36,737 nucleotides of DNA from Elusimicrobiaceae bacterium (GCA_017646765.1 JAGCMD010000094.1:1-36737); one strand, 5' to 3'. Positions 15,384 to 24,066 are shown, counted from the stretch's first letter. Program-made: numbers and translations. Notes: a model not told the origin generated them from the letters alone.

Positions 15384-15417
15384 GTTGTAAAGATTTAAAT
15401 ACAGAGGTATAAATTTT

Positions 15418-17310
15418 ATGAAAAACGAAGAAAAATCCCCGTGCAGTTTACTTCAATTAAAAATGAAGATAATCATCGCTTTTTTGTTGGCCTTTTTAGT
15501 ATTGCTAACGGTTGGGCGCATCGGGTTGTGGCGGCTGGTTTCCGATTATTTTGCCCCCGTCACCGGCAAACAAGCGGTGTTATCTTTTTTAATGGGGTTT
15601 CGTTTTGATTTTTATATTATTGTAGTGCTTGCGTTCCCGTGGTTTTTGTTGCTCGCGCTGCCTTTTACGGGGAAATGGCAGCTTAAAACGGTCGGTATGG
15701 CTTTGTGTGTATTGGGAGCGTGCTTGGCACAGTTTTTGGTGGCGGATATCGTTTTCTTCAGTTTTTTTAATAATCATATCGGGGCTGAATTTTTCACGGC
15801 GTTTACGCACCTGGGATTATTTGCGCAACTGGCCTTTCAAACGTATTGGTTTGTAACGTTCCCGCTGCTTTTTGTCTTGGGGGGCGGGTTGTGGCTGTTT
15901 TGGCGGTTTTGCAATCAAATTTCTTACCAAAAACCGACCCGGTTTATCCGTAAATCTATCGTATTGATGGTTGTTTTAGCGCTGGTTGGCTTGTTAGGAG
16001 TGCGGAGCCATTTTAAATTGCATGGCAGGCCGCTAAGCGTTATAAACAGCCAAATATTGGGTACGCAACAAACGGCCGATTTGATACTAAACGGTGCTTT
16101 TACCCTGGTGGACGCTATTAAAAACAACCATAAACGCAAGGTTTTTTTCCCACCGGAAGGGGAGGCCTTTTCGGTGGCCACGCAGTCAGAAGAAGTCCTT
16201 AACTCCAACAATCCGTTTGAACGCCGGCGTATTGCTTTTAATCATAAGAATAAAGGGTACAATTTTGTGGTGCTTTTGATGGAAAGTTTTGACCCGGTTA
16301 TTTTAGCCAAACACCCTTCCGCGGCGCCACATTTAATGGAAATCAAAGAAAACAGTTTATATTTTAAAAATTTTTATTCTGTAGGAAACCGTTCGTTAAT
16401 TGGGGTGACGGGGTTACTCTTTTCTATTCCATACGTGTGGGGCGTGCCTACTTTTACGCAAGGATTGGGCGGGAAAAATTTATCCCGCATAGCCCAGTAT
16501 TTTAACCACAAAGGGTATAAAACGCTAAATGTAATTACAGACCATGCAAAAAATGACAGGGCAGAAGAGATGGCGCGCTATGCGGGTTTTAACGAGTTTT
16601 ATTCCAAGAAAGACATCCCGGTCAGCCATAAATATCCCGTTTTTAATAAAGGATTTGACTACGAGGGATTTGAGTTTTTGTTAAAGAAGATAAACGAAAT
16701 TAAAGGTAATTTTTTTGCGTATATGTTTACTTCCAGCACACACTCGCCATACAATATTGTATTGTTAAAGGAATATCAAAAATATCCTACGGATACGGAA
16801 GAACATAATTTTTTAAACCGGGTGGTGTATACGGATGCGGCGTTGGGTAATTTTTTTACGCAAGCGGCCAAAGAACCGTGGTTTGATAATACCGTGTTTT
16901 TTATTCTGCCCGACCACCGCGCTGTGGGTATCAATAGGCCGCAAGAAGAGGATAAGGCCAAGCAATACTATAAATCGTTTCTGTTGATATATGCACCTAA
17001 ATTATTTGCTCCTAAAACGATAGAAACAAATGCTACGCAGGAAGATATTTTGCCTACACTAGTAGATTTGCTCAATAGCGAGGAATCCTTTTCGGCGGTT
17101 GGGCAAAGCTTATTTGATGCGGATAGAAGTAAAACCCGTTATATTTATTCCGAGAATAAGGATATTTATATTTTAAAAGACGGGCAGACAAGCTCCCATT
17201 TCAAATTCTTGGATAATATCTCCCATTTATCTGATGAGGAAAAAGCGGCCCTGGCTTTTAACGAAGCGGTGTACCGAAGATTGAAAACCAATACGTTTAA
17301 AAGTAAATAA
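15418..17310 (+). CDS. LtaS/MdoB-like membrane phosphotransferase (sulfatase fold)
   Basis: A 630-residue protein with about five N-terminal transmembrane helices (residues about 16-200) and an extracytoplasmic alkaline phosphatase/sulfatase-fold domain. Domain motifs are VVLLMESFDP (Glu about 288, metal ligand), the loop SVGNRSLIGVTGLL with Ser326 at the nucleophile position, TSSTHSPY and ILPDHRAVG (Asp/His metal ligands, about 498-499). Lipoteichoic acid synthases and phosphoglycerol transferases of this fold usually have Thr there. In a diderm, the likely role is transfer of phosphoglycerol or a similar head group to periplasmic glucans or surface glycans. The exact substrate is unknown. 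It starts after an AGAGGT ribosome site and lies behind the structured leader. Confidence 0.82.
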   Translation: MKNEEKSPCSLLQLKMKIIIAFLLAFLVLLTVGRIGLWRLVSDYFAPVTGKQAVLSFLMGFRFDFYIIVVLAFPWFLLLALPFTGKWQLKTVGMALCVLGACLAQFLVADIVFFSFFNNHIGAEFFTAFTHLGLFAQLAFQTYWFVTFPLLFVLGGGLWLFWRFCNQISYQKPTRFIRKSIVLMVVLALVGLLGVRSHFKLHGRPLSVINSQILGTQQTADLILNGAFTLVDAIKNNHKRKVFFPPEGEAFSVATQSEEVLNSNNPFERRRIAFNHKNKGYNFVVLLMESFDPVILAKHPSAAPHLMEIKENSLYFKNFYSVGNRSLIGVTGLLFSIPYVWGVPTFTQGLGGKNLSRIAQYFNHKGYKTLNVITDHAKNDRAEEMARYAGFNEFYSKKDIPVSHKYPVFNKGFDYEGFEFLLKKINEIKGNFFAYMFTSSTHSPYNIVLLKEYQKYPTDTEEHNFLNRVVYTDAALGNFFTQAAKEPWFDNTVFFILPDHRAVGINRPQEEDKAKQYYKSFLLIYAPKLFAPKTIETNATQEDILPTLVDLLNSEESFSAVGQSLFDADRSKTRYIYSENKDIYILKDGQTSSHFKFLDNISHLSDEEKAALAFNEAVYRRLKTNTFKSK

Positions 17311-17328
17311 CTAACGTGGTCCCAATGA

Positions 17329-17353
17329 AACAGCCGGTGTAAGGCCGGGTGTT
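17329..17353. terminator. Possible hairpin between convergent genes
   Basis: A 9-bp stem with one G-G mismatch (17329-17337 with 17345-17353) lies between the sulfatase-fold gene and guaC. There is no good T-tract. Confidence 0.3.
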
Positions 17354-17358
17354 TGGAT

Positions 17359-18450
17359 TTAATCAATATCTTTCATATTTTCAAACACGGTATTTAATTG
17401 CCGGTTGACAATATAAAAGGTGGTGCATTTGGGGATGTATTTTAGTTTGGTAGCCCCGATGTAAGACATCGTGCTTCGCAGTCCGCCTAAAATATTTTCC
17501 ATTACTTGTGCTACGGGGCCGGTATACGGGATTAGCTTTTCGCGGCCTTCGGTGGTGCGGTATTTGGCCATCCCGCCAAAGTGTTTTTGTTGCGCCAGGC
17601 AGGAACTCATCCCGTAAAATTCTTTATATAACTTTTTCTCTTTTTTGAAAGTTACACCGTCTGTGTTTAGGGTGTTGGTTTCTATACACCGTTCCACTTT
17701 TTTCCCGGCGGCTTCGTCCGTGCCGGCCAACATACCACCTAGCATTACAAAATCGGCTCCGCCGCCAAACGCTTTGGCTACGTCCCCGGGAACGGCGCAT
17801 CCGCCGTCCGCGCAAATCATCCCTCCTACACCGTGCGCGGCATCGGCTACTTCCATTACGGTGGATAATTGCGGCCGGCCCACGCCCGTCTGCGAGCGCG
17901 TAATACACACCGAGCCCGGCCCGATACCGGCTTTGACAATATCCGCCCCGGACAAAATTAAATCTTGTGTTATATCGCCGGTAACTACGTTGCCCACCAT
18001 CAGCAATAAGTGCGGAAAGGCGGCCCGGATTTCTTTCACAAAAGTTAATAATTTCGGGATATAGCCGTTGGCGATATCTACACACAATTTATCAATATGC
18101 GGGTTTTCTTTTAAAAGTTGAAATAAATTTTCTTTGCTATCTTTTAGCCCGGTAGAAATGAAAGTGAGCGGGTGGGGGGTAGAAAAATACTCTTTTAATT
18201 GGGCCGGAGTATAGTGCTTATGCAGGCAGGTAATGGCGTTAAATTTTTCTAAGGCGTTATTCATTTCAAACGTACCGGTAGTAGCCATATTGGCGGCCAT
18301 AATGCCGCATGCTTTGAGCCCTTTGGGATACCAACGAAACGTATATTCCCGCAACAAATCGGCCTCGTTGCGGGAGTTGAGGGTGGTTCTTTTCGGTTGA
18401 AACAAGACGTCGCTATAGTCTAATTGCACTTCGTTTAATATCCGGGTCAT
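17359..18450 (-). CDS. guaC: GMP reductase GuaC
   Basis: A 363-residue IMPDH/GMPR-family TIM barrel that converts GMP to IMP with NADPH, returning guanine nucleotides to the adenine branch. Evidence is LDYSDVLFQPKRTTLNSR at the N-terminus, MVGNVVTGD, the catalytic loop GIGPGSVCITRSQTGVG (Cys about 181), ADGGCAVPGDVAKAFGGGADFVMLGG and the flap-region EFYGMSS. There are no CBS domains and the length matches E. coli-type GuaC, arguing against IMP dehydrogenase. The gene starts 2 nt after msbA with AAGGA upstream, so it is the last gene of the kdsD-msbA-guaC operon. There is no obvious functional link to LPS. Confidence 0.93.
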   Translation of the reverse strand: MTRILNEVQLDYSDVLFQPKRTTLNSRNEADLLREYTFRWYPKGLKACGIMAANMATTGTFEMNNALEKFNAITCLHKHYTPAQLKEYFSTPHPLTFISTGLKDSKENLFQLLKENPHIDKLCVDIANGYIPKLLTFVKEIRAAFPHLLLMVGNVVTGDITQDLILSGADIVKAGIGPGSVCITRSQTGVGRPQLSTVMEVADAAHGVGGMICADGGCAVPGDVAKAFGGGADFVMLGGMLAGTDEAAGKKVERCIETNTLNTDGVTFKKEKKLYKEFYGMSSCLAQQKHFGGMAKYRTTEGREKLIPYTGPVAQVMENILGGLRSTMSYIGATKLKYIPKCTTFYIVNRQLNTVFENMKDID

Positions 18451-18452
18451 AA

Positions 18453-20228
18453 TTATTTTCCTTTGAATTGCATAGCGTACAACGCGGCGTATGCCCCGTT
18501 GCGTTTTAGCAGTTCGCTGTGAGTGCCCTCCTCAGCGATTTTCCCATCATTTACTACCACAATTTTATCAGCGTTTTGAATAGTACTTAACCGGTGGGCA
18601 ATTACAATAACCGTGCGGTTTTTCATCAGGTTATCCAGCGCTTCTTGCACCACGCGTTCGGATTTATTGTCCAGGGCGCTGGTGGCTTCGTCCAAGATGA
18701 CAATCGGTGCGTTTTTTACAAACGCACGCGCGATGGCCAAACGCTGTTTCTGCCCGCCGGAAAGCAAAATGCCGCGTTCGCCGATTTCCGTGTCCAGGCC
18801 GGCGGGGAGTTCTTTTACAAATTGGTCCAGGCAGGCATTTTTTAGCGCAGCCCAAATAACTTCTTCGCTGGCGTGTCCGTTCCCTAACAACACGTTTTCC
18901 CGTATTGTACCGGAGAACAAGAAGTTATCCTGGAACACCATGGCGATTTGCTTACGTAGTGATTTTTGGGTAATGTTTTTGATGTCCGTTCCGTCAATTT
19001 TAATACTGCCCTTGTGTATATCATACAACCGCGGCAAAAGCGAAGAAACCGTCGTTTTCCCGCCGCCGGAATTTCCTACTAAAGCAATGGTAGTGCCTAC
19101 CGGGATTTCCAGGTTGATGTCGTGCAGTACCTCGCGTCCTTTGACGTATTCAAAGTGGACGTGGTCAAACGTAATTTGCTTGCGTACTTCGGTTAATTCT
19201 TTGGCGTCCGGGTGGTCTTTGATGTTGGGTTCTAAGTCTAAAATATCAAAAATACGGTCTATGGCCATGAAAGAGTTTTGAATAGCCACATAGTTGTTCC
19301 CTACGCCTTTAAGCGGCGAATAAAGCATCATGAGCGCCGCAATAAATGCTACGAAGTTACCGCTGCTGATTTTGCCGTGGACGATTAAATAGCCGCCGCA
19401 CCCAATGACAAGCGCAATACCGATAGACATCAGAATATGCATCACCGGAGAAAGCCAGTTGGTCCCTTTGACCATCTTCATAGCTAACGCAAAAGTCAAA
19501 TCGGTAGCGGTTTTAAAGCGGTCCTGGAAAGTTTCTTCTAACGTGAAAGAGCGGATCGTTTTGTTGCCGGCAAAAGTTTCATTGTAAATCGTAATAACGT
19601 ACGATAAATTCCCAACGGTGCGGGCCAAAATTTCCTTCATTTTCTTGCGCACTTTGTTCATAAGCGGCAAGAAAAACCCCAACACCGCAATAGCAATAAT
19701 AGCCAGCTGCCACGAGTTATAAATAAGCACGCACACAAGCGAAACGGAGGAAAACGTTTTAGATAAAAATTTCTTTAAGTTATCAATGAGCCCGGTAGAA
19801 GCGGTTTCGGCGTCGTTGGAATAACGGAACAGCACGGTACCGGAATTATTGGTATCAAAATAAGACGTATCCATAGAGAGCAGTTTGGCATACAGCTTGC
19901 GTTTTACCCCTTGGGTAATTTTTTGACCCACCCACGTGTTCATGTAGTTGGACGCATACAATAATACGCCTTGCACCACCGTAAAGCCGACAATTAAAAA
20001 CGGAATTAACGAGGAAAAATGCGGCTGTTTATCCACCATTACTTTATCCATAAACGGTTTTAAAAACATCGCTACCGCGCCGTCCAAAGCGCCCACCGGA
20101 ATGGTTAAAATCACGCCTAAACAGGCTCTAAACCAATAGGGTTTTACGTACGGCCACATGCGGCGGCAATTTTTTACCATGGCGTTGGCCGACATTTTTC
20201 TAACGACAACTTCTTTTACTTTTTTCAT
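18453..20228 (-). CDS. msbA: Lipid A export ABC transporter MsbA
   Basis: A 591-residue half-transporter with an N-terminal six-helix transmembrane domain (about 30-330) fused to an ATPase domain. ATPase motifs are Walker A GNSGGGKTT (about 384-392), Q-loop MVFQDNFLFSG, signature LSGGQKQRLAIARAF, Walker B IVILDEATSALD and switch IAHRLSTIQNADKI. MsbA flips core-lipid A across the inner membrane before Lpt transport. The neighbour kdsD (Kdo precursor enzyme, 14 nt upstream) supports this role over a generic multidrug exporter. AGGAG precedes the start. An alternative start is possible at Met13 in the N-terminal KKVKEVVVRKMSANAM segment, but the ribosome site favours the longer form. Confidence 0.92.
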   Translation of the reverse strand: MKKVKEVVVRKMSANAMVKNCRRMWPYVKPYWFRACLGVILTIPVGALDGAVAMFLKPFMDKVMVDKQPHFSSLIPFLIVGFTVVQGVLLYASNYMNTWVGQKITQGVKRKLYAKLLSMDTSYFDTNNSGTVLFRYSNDAETASTGLIDNLKKFLSKTFSSVSLVCVLIYNSWQLAIIAIAVLGFFLPLMNKVRKKMKEILARTVGNLSYVITIYNETFAGNKTIRSFTLEETFQDRFKTATDLTFALAMKMVKGTNWLSPVMHILMSIGIALVIGCGGYLIVHGKISSGNFVAFIAALMMLYSPLKGVGNNYVAIQNSFMAIDRIFDILDLEPNIKDHPDAKELTEVRKQITFDHVHFEYVKGREVLHDINLEIPVGTTIALVGNSGGGKTTVSSLLPRLYDIHKGSIKIDGTDIKNITQKSLRKQIAMVFQDNFLFSGTIRENVLLGNGHASEEVIWAALKNACLDQFVKELPAGLDTEIGERGILLSGGQKQRLAIARAFVKNAPIVILDEATSALDNKSERVVQEALDNLMKNRTVIVIAHRLSTIQNADKIVVVNDGKIAEEGTHSELLKRNGAYAALYAMQFKGK

Positions 20229-20242
20229 TTCTGCTCCTAAAT

Positions 20243-21214
20243 TTACAAACCGAGTTTCAACAAGTCGTGAATATGGATAATACCCACCGGTTTATTTTCC
20301 TGCGTAATGAACAAGGTGGTAATCTTTTTCTCGTTCATAAAGTGCAACGCTTGGGCGGCCATCATGTCGCCGGCTACGTGCTTGGGGTTGCGGGTCATTA
20401 CATCTGCGCCGGTTTGATTAAACAGCGCGGGCGACATTTTCCGCCGCAAATCACCGTCAGTAAAAATGCCGGTTAAATCCCCTTTTTTGTTGACAAAACC
20501 CACACATCCGAGCCGCTTGTCGCTCATCTCTACCAGGATAGTCGGGATGGGGGTGTCTTCATCCAACAGCGGAATTTCGTCCCCGGTGTGCATGATATCT
20601 TTAACGCGTTGTAGCACGGCTCCCAATTTCCCGCCGGGGTGACGGACCTGAAAATCTTGTTTGGTAAATTGCTTGCGGTTCATAAGCGCTACGGTTAAAA
20701 TATCCCCCAATACCAAGGTGGCTGTGGTGGATGAAGTGGGCGCCAGGCCCAGCGGGTCGGCTTCCGGCATATCGGGCAAAGGAAGCACACAATCGGCGTA
20801 TTTTGCCAGCGTGCTGCTCGCATTTTTTGTAATGCCGATAAGCACAATACCAAAACGTTTACAATAGTTTAAAATATCCGCCAGTTCTTTGGACTCGCCG
20901 CTATTGGAAATAGCCACCACGATATCGTCGGTAGTAATCATGCCCAGGTCCCCGTGGCTGGCCTCGGCCGGGTGGACAAAATAAGACGGCGTACCTGTGG
21001 AAGCAAGCGACGCTACTATTTTTTGGGCCACAATGCCCGACTTACCCATCCCGGTAAAAATAATACGCCCCGTTGTCTTTTGCATTAAATCCAGCGCACG
21101 CGACAACGGCGCGCCGGACAGTAACTCTTCCAGCTTTTTTAGGCATGCAATTTCACGCGCGACGGTATCTTTGACAGTATTATTATCCGTAAGATCCACT
21201 TTTTTGGGGGACAT
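20243..21214 (-). CDS. kdsD: Arabinose-5-phosphate isomerase KdsD
   Basis: A 323-residue protein with an N-terminal SIS sugar-isomerase domain (about 35-170) and two C-terminal CBS domains (about 205-320). It converts ribulose 5-phosphate to arabinose 5-phosphate, the substrate of KdsA. Motifs are TGMGKSGIVAQKIVASLASTG, HPAEASHGDLGMI, AISNSGESKEL, DPLGLAPTSSTTATL and RHPGGKLG, which together define the KdsD/KpsF family. The CBS pair shows GIFTDGDLRR and GIIHIHDLLKLGL. Length equals family standard. It is the first gene of kdsD-msbA-guaC and has an AAGGA ribosome site. An extended -10 promoter sits about 45 nt upstream. Confidence 0.95.
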   Translation of the reverse strand: MSPKKVDLTDNNTVKDTVAREIACLKKLEELLSGAPLSRALDLMQKTTGRIIFTGMGKSGIVAQKIVASLASTGTPSYFVHPAEASHGDLGMITTDDIVVAISNSGESKELADILNYCKRFGIVLIGITKNASSTLAKYADCVLPLPDMPEADPLGLAPTSSTTATLVLGDILTVALMNRKQFTKQDFQVRHPGGKLGAVLQRVKDIMHTGDEIPLLDEDTPIPTILVEMSDKRLGCVGFVNKKGDLTGIFTDGDLRRKMSPALFNQTGADVMTRNPKHVAGDMMAAQALHFMNEKKITTLFITQENKPVGIIHIHDLLKLGL

Positions 21215-21258
21215 ATTCTTATCCTTTGGGCATAAAACCCATATTTCCAGATACTATA

Positions 21259-21267
21259 ATTATAGCA
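21259..21267 (-). promoter_or_regulatory. Extended -10 promoter of kdsD-msbA-guaC
   Basis: TGCTATAAT on the minus strand (TATAAT at 21259-21264 plus the TGC extension). No good -35 is visible. It leaves a leader of about 38 nt. Confidence 0.55.
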
Positions 21268-21295
21268 AAACCGTTTCTGTTTAGGGTGAGTGATA

Positions 21296-21304
21296 TGTTA
21301 TAAT
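21296..21304 (+). promoter_or_regulatory. Extended -10 promoter of the ankyrin gene cluster
   Basis: TGTTATAAT on the plus strand (TG at 21296-21297, TATAAT at 21299-21304). The -35 is poor. The leader of about 52 nt contains a short CTCTT/AAGAG hairpin. Confidence 0.55.
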
Positions 21305-21362
21305 AGAGGAACTCTTGTTGCAAAGAGATAAAATTTTATGTTTTGGATAAACGAGGTGAAAC

Positions 21363-22808
21363 ATGAAATCTAAGAGAAATTTAATCAAGAAATTGTTAGT
21401 TGCAGCCTTCCTAGGAATGTTGGTATTACCGGCCAGTGCCGACATCTTTGAAGCGGTAGGGAAGGGTGACCAAAAAGCTGTAAGCGATTACTTAATCCAC
21501 GGGGGTAACCCGAATATAACTACCCCCGATAAAATAACCCCGCTGATGTTCGCCAGTGATCAGGGCCACCTAAATATAGTTAAGGCTCTTCTTGCTGCTA
21601 AAGCAAACGTCAATGCTGCCAATAACACAGGCTGGACGGCCTTGATGCTTGCTAGCGGAGGAGGTCATCTGGAAGTAGTTAAGACGCTTCTGGCCGCGGG
21701 AGCCCAAGTCAATGCCGCCAAAAAAAATGGTTTCACTTCGTTAATGGCTGCCAGTGAAGGAGGGCATACGGACATTGTAAAGGTCTTGTTAGCGGCGGGG
21801 GCTCGTGTGGAGGCAACAGACGAACCCGGTTGGACAGCTTTAATGATTGCTTGCCAAGAAGGGCATACGAGCGTCATTAAAACACTGTTGGCCGCCGGAG
21901 CAAATGTCAATTTTACACGTGATAGAGAATATAATACGAGCCCCCTCATGATTGCCAGCCAAAATGGGCATATAGAGGCCGTTAAAGTTTTATTGGCTGC
22001 CGGAGCAAATGTTAATGCAATAGACAACCTGGGTTGGTCTGCCTTAATGTGTGCAAGCAATAAAGGCCACACGGAGGTTGTTAAAATTTTGTTGGCTGCT
22101 AAGGCTAAAGTTAATTTAATTGATGCCGACGGGCAAACGGCTTTAATAATTGCCAGCGGGAGAGGATATACCGAGACGGTTAAAACTTTATTAACGGCTA
22201 AAGCGGATGTTAATGTGGTGCGAAACGATGGAATAACTGCGTTGATGTTTGCCAGCCAAGAGGGGCATACCACCATCGTTAAAACTTTATTGGCGGCGGG
22301 TGCAAAGGTCAATATAGCCAAAGAGAGTTGTGATTGTACTTCTCTTATGTATGCCAGCCAAGGCGGCCATACGGAAATCGTGGAGGCTTTGCTGGCAGCG
22401 GGGGCTAATGTAAATGCAGCCAAAAATACGGGGCAAACTTCGCTCATGTCCGCTAGCGTAAAGGGGTATAACGGCGTTGTCAAAATACTATTGGCGGCTA
22501 ATGCGAAGGTTAATGTAGTTGACGAAAAGGGCTTTACCGCACTAATGTTTGCTGTGCAAGCCGGATATGGGGATGTGATAAAAACTCTCATAGCGGCAGG
22601 CGCAAATGTAAATATAGCTGATAAAAACGGCGTAACCCCATTGATGGTTGCGAGTTATAAGGACTCCGTTGATTTGGTAAAGGAATTATTGTCCGCCGGA
22701 GCAAATGTGAGTGCAGTTGATAAAGAGGGACAAACGGCTTTGCAAATTGCTAAGCAATATAATCATCCGAACATTGTAAAAGTCTTAAAAAAAGCCCGTG
22801 CCAAATAG
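21363..22808 (+). CDS. Secreted ankyrin-repeat protein, about 14 repeats
   Basis: A 481-residue protein with a Sec signal peptide (ending LPASA, residue 26) followed almost entirely by ankyrin repeats of 33 residues. I count 14 units including the two capping ones. The unit pattern is G-x-T-A-L-M-x-A-S-x-x-G-H-x-x-I/V-V-K-x-L-L-A-A-G-A-x-V-N, close to consensus and very uniform, which suggests recent repeat expansion. Ankyrin solenoids bind other proteins. A secreted one in a likely host-associated bacterium could bind host or cell-surface partners, but a periplasmic role is equally possible. GAGGTG precedes the ATG. A lipoprotein ankyrin gene follows 44 nt downstream without an intervening terminator, so they probably share a transcript. 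Confidence 0.92.
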   Translation: MKSKRNLIKKLLVAAFLGMLVLPASADIFEAVGKGDQKAVSDYLIHGGNPNITTPDKITPLMFASDQGHLNIVKALLAAKANVNAANNTGWTALMLASGGGHLEVVKTLLAAGAQVNAAKKNGFTSLMAASEGGHTDIVKVLLAAGARVEATDEPGWTALMIACQEGHTSVIKTLLAAGANVNFTRDREYNTSPLMIASQNGHIEAVKVLLAAGANVNAIDNLGWSALMCASNKGHTEVVKILLAAKAKVNLIDADGQTALIIASGRGYTETVKTLLTAKADVNVVRNDGITALMFASQEGHTTIVKTLLAAGAKVNIAKESCDCTSLMYASQGGHTEIVEALLAAGANVNAAKNTGQTSLMSASVKGYNGVVKILLAANAKVNVVDEKGFTALMFAVQAGYGDVIKTLIAAGANVNIADKNGVTPLMVASYKDSVDLVKELLSAGANVSAVDKEGQTALQIAKQYNHPNIVKVLKKARAK

Positions 22809-22852
22809 GGTATCTGCTGGGGGCCGATTGATTGAGATGAACGAGAAAAGGA

Positions 22853-23755
22853 ATGAAAAAAATATTATTTATTAATTTACTTAGTTTGACGTTGTTTGGC
22901 GGATGTTTGCAAAATAGCAATGAGAACAATATAAAAAATAACACGGATTCCAACCAATCCATTATTGCCTACTTAAAACAAGAGGGCCTCTCTATCACTA
23001 ATTCTACCTACCTTAGTGACTGTACCCAAGAGGAGATGAATATGATAGAAGAATATCGTTATATTGGACACAGATATAATGAAGATAAAGAGGACTGCAA
23101 TCGCCGTAAACAAGACAAGAAAAATTTTCCAAAATGGCTTAAATTGGCAGAAAAAAATCCGGATATAAGAAATGAAAGAGGACAAACTCTTCTAATGACA
23201 CTCGGGGGTCAGCCGGTAATAAACTTTTATGGGCCAACTAATAAACAAATGCAAATAGCATTAACAAAAATATTGCTTCAAAAGGGTGCAGATCCTAATT
23301 TAACTGATCCGGCAGGTCTAACTGCTTTGATGTATGCTTGTTTTGTTTGGACAGATATCTTATATCAAGTGCCTCTTGAAAGAATTAGATTACTTCTTAA
23401 AGCAGGGGCAAAACCTAATATGGTTAATAAAGATGGCGAAACCGCTTTATCTTATGCTGTACATTTTATACAAAGAGAAACCGTTCCTTTATTATTGGAA
23501 GCAGGAGCCGATCCTAATATAGCGAATTCAAAAGGGGTTACTCCTTTGCATATAGCTTGTGATGGGGGCAAGGTGGAAATGGTTCGTATGTTACTGGAAG
23601 CAGGTGCTGATCCGAATTTAAAAGATGAAGAAGGGCATACTCCTCTTTGGGAAGCGGAGCGTTTTGGTAAAGCAAATGCTACTAATCCGGAAGCAATTTC
23701 AGAAGTAAATTCTATTAAGAAACTACTAATTGATGCAGGTGCCGAGACGAAATAA
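22853..23755 (+). CDS. Ankyrin-repeat lipoprotein
   Basis: A 300-residue protein. The N-terminus MKKILFINLLSLTLFGGCLQN is a lipoprotein signal with lipobox LFGGC (Cys18). A charged, Asn/Lys-rich linker of about 110 residues follows. Four to five ankyrin repeats fill the C-terminal part: GADPNLTDPAGLTALMYA, AKPNMVNKDGETALSYA, ADPNIANSKGVTPLHIA, ADPNLKDEEGHTPLWEA and a final IKKLLIDAGAETK. The repeats use GADPN turns rather than the GANVN turns of the upstream gene, so the two proteins are not recent copies. The ribosome site AAAAGGA abuts the ATG unusually closely. Base composition is more AT-rich than in the flanking housekeeping genes, which may indicate transfer or relaxed selection. Confidence 0.88.
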   Translation: MKKILFINLLSLTLFGGCLQNSNENNIKNNTDSNQSIIAYLKQEGLSITNSTYLSDCTQEEMNMIEEYRYIGHRYNEDKEDCNRRKQDKKNFPKWLKLAEKNPDIRNERGQTLLMTLGGQPVINFYGPTNKQMQIALTKILLQKGADPNLTDPAGLTALMYACFVWTDILYQVPLERIRLLLKAGAKPNMVNKDGETALSYAVHFIQRETVPLLLEAGADPNIANSKGVTPLHIACDGGKVEMVRMLLEAGADPNLKDEEGHTPLWEAERFGKANATNPEAISEVNSIKKLLIDAGAETK

Positions 23756-23822
23756 AGATTTGTTCCTTCCCGTAAAAAATGGCGTGAAGTGAATATAAAT
23801 AGAAATTAAGGAGATTATTACT

Positions 23823-23969
23823 GTGTATGCCGGATTTTGGGAAAGAGTAGCCGCCTTATCTTGGGCATCTCAACTTAATCAAAAAGACATTGTTGATTTG
23901 TTAATCCAATCGGGAGCGAAACCGTTACTTATTGATCCCAGAACCGGCAAAAAAACTCTCATTCGTTAA
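23823..23969 (+). CDS. 48-aa ankyrin-repeat-like small protein, GTG start
   Basis: A short reading frame starting with GTG at 23823. An excellent Shine-Dalgarno TAAGGAGA (23807-23814) lies 8 nt upstream, which decides the start. An out-of-frame ATG at 23827 stops after seven codons. The product, about MYAGFWERVAALSWASQLNQ at its start, continues DIVDLLIQSGAKP and ends KKTLIR. It contains one recognisable ankyrin helix pair. It is either a real one-repeat small protein of the ankyrin cluster or the remains of a longer gene. The intact ribosome site and the perfect terminator behind it favour expression. The flanking 23756-23806 holds nothing else I can identify. Confidence 0.6.
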   Translation: MYAGFWERVAALSWASQLNQKDIVDLLIQSGAKPLLIDPRTGKKTLIR

Positions 23970-23999
23970 TTCAAATGCAAGAAAACCATTTGTGTGAGT

Positions 24000-24037
24000 G
24001 TTAAAACACCTCTTGTTTAAGCAAGAGGTGTTTTAAC
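24000..24037. terminator. Strong terminator ending the ankyrin cluster
   Basis: A perfect stem of at least 15 bp pairs 24001-24015 with 24022-24036 around the loop TTTAAG. The A/T-rich outer pairs provide T-runs in both directions. Confidence 0.8.
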
Positions 24038-24066
24038 AAGGGACTTTCTTTTTTCCCGAAAAAAAG

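Noticed and set aside
21665-22591. A 308-codon open frame antisense to the ankyrin repeats
   Set aside because: It arises from the periodic repeat composition; the product shows a mirrored repeat and no signal or domain.
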